A DNA stretch of 5,096 nt from UBA668 sp049318165 (GTDB taxonomy: Bacteria > Actinomycetota > Acidimicrobiia > Acidimicrobiales > Ilumatobacteraceae). Made by a program: the position numbers and the translations under genes. A model generated the notes under the pieces. It made no database searches. It had not been told where the DNA came from and worked only from the letters and a program-made list of their open reading frames with translations. The stretch covers positions 1-5,096 of the forward strand of contig JBMOGW010000251.1 in assembly GCA_049318165.1 (NCBI GenBank). The letters are read 5' to 3'. Below, in pieces: positions 4,853 to 5,096 of this stretch. Positions within the stretch are counted from its first letter, which is position 1. Each line of letters begins with the position of its first letter.

Positions 4853-5096
4853 ATGTTCGAACGATTCACCGATCGGGCCCGGCGGGTGGTGGTGCTGGCA
4901 CAGGAGGAAGCTCGTCTCCTGAACCACAGCTACATCGGCACCGAGCACATCCTCCTCGGCCTCATCCACGAAGGTGAAGGCGTCGCCGCCAAGGCGATGG
5001 AGTCGCTGGGCATCAGCCTGGAGGCCGTCCGTAGCCAGGTCGAGGAGATCATCGGCCAGGGCGGCTCGTCGCCGTCGGGCCACATCCCGTTCACGC
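4853..5096 (+). CDS. clpC: ATP-dependent Clp protease ATP-binding subunit ClpC (N-terminal part, truncated by the window edge)
   Basis: Hsp100 unfoldase that feeds substrates to the ClpP peptidase in the cytoplasm. The first 81 codons are present. They open with Met-Phe-Glu-Arg-Phe-Thr-Asp-Arg-Ala-Arg-Arg-Val-Val, the hallmark start of actinobacterial ClpC, and continue with Tyr-Ile-Gly-Thr-Glu-His-Ile-Leu-Leu-Gly-Leu at about residues 27-37. This is the conserved core of the first Clp N-terminal repeat, which binds adaptors and substrates. A Gly-Ser-rich linker starts near residue 69, and the Walker motifs lie beyond the window. The ATG at 4853 fits both the family start and the position of the TACACT -10 box, which suggests a leaderless mRNA. 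The gene diverges from the polyprenyl synthase gene and has no evident functional tie to it. ClpB is unlikely, because its N-terminus differs. Confidence 0.93.
   Translation, partial: MFERFTDRARRVVVLAQEEARLLNHSYIGTEHILLGLIHEGEGVAAKAMESLGISLEAVRSQVEEIIGQGGSSPSGHIPFT

Noticed and set aside
4006..4977. A 323-codon plus-strand open frame opposite the polyprenyl synthase gene, running into the start of clpC.
   Set aside because: It is antisense to a gene with all catalytic motifs intact and overlaps clpC in another frame.
1..5096. RNA genes, CRISPR arrays, insertion sequences, attachment sites or defence genes.
   Set aside because: No tRNA-like fold, regular repeat-spacer series, transposase motif or target duplication was seen. 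Gene content and composition look uniform and native.

Overview
The window looks like ordinary chromosome from a high-GC actinobacterium. The protein style, the leaderless-looking gene starts and the mix of respiratory and menaquinone genes fit class Acidimicrobiia (Ilumatobacter-like). That placement is an impression from the sequence, not a search result. Six genes plus one partial gene at the right edge fill almost all of the DNA. No RNA gene, CRISPR array, insertion sequence or integrase is visible.

Left part (1-1226, minus strand, read right to left): a tight three-gene operon encoding a small three-helix membrane protein of no recognised family, a dicluster 4Fe-4S ferredoxin, and the N-terminus of a cytochrome b that runs off the left edge. 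The two internal genes have Shine-Dalgarno sequences and sit 3 and 9 nt behind their predecessors. A 238-bp divergent control region (1227-1464) separates this operon from a plus-strand gene (1465-2286) for a membrane-anchored monoheme c-type cytochrome. Together these look like a quinol-linked electron-transfer module in which a ferredoxin occupies the place where a Rieske protein would be expected beside cytochrome b. This is the most interesting part of the window.

Middle part (2385-4707): a FAD-dependent geranylgeranyl-reductase-family enzyme (plus strand) faces a trans-polyprenyl diphosphate synthase (minus strand). This pair is best read as menaquinone side-chain synthesis (synthase) and side-chain saturation (reductase, MenJ-like). 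It would supply the quinone pool that the neighbouring cytochromes use. A strong 14-bp hairpin lies between the cytochrome c gene and the reductase gene, ending 9 nt before the reductase start.

Right edge (4853-5096): the first 81 codons of a ClpC-type Hsp100 ATPase. Its ATG lies exactly where transcription would begin from a TACACT -10 box. The same geometry (TAnnnT 7-8 nt before the start codon, no Shine-Dalgarno) occurs at the cytochrome c and polyprenyl synthase genes, which suggests widespread leaderless transcripts.
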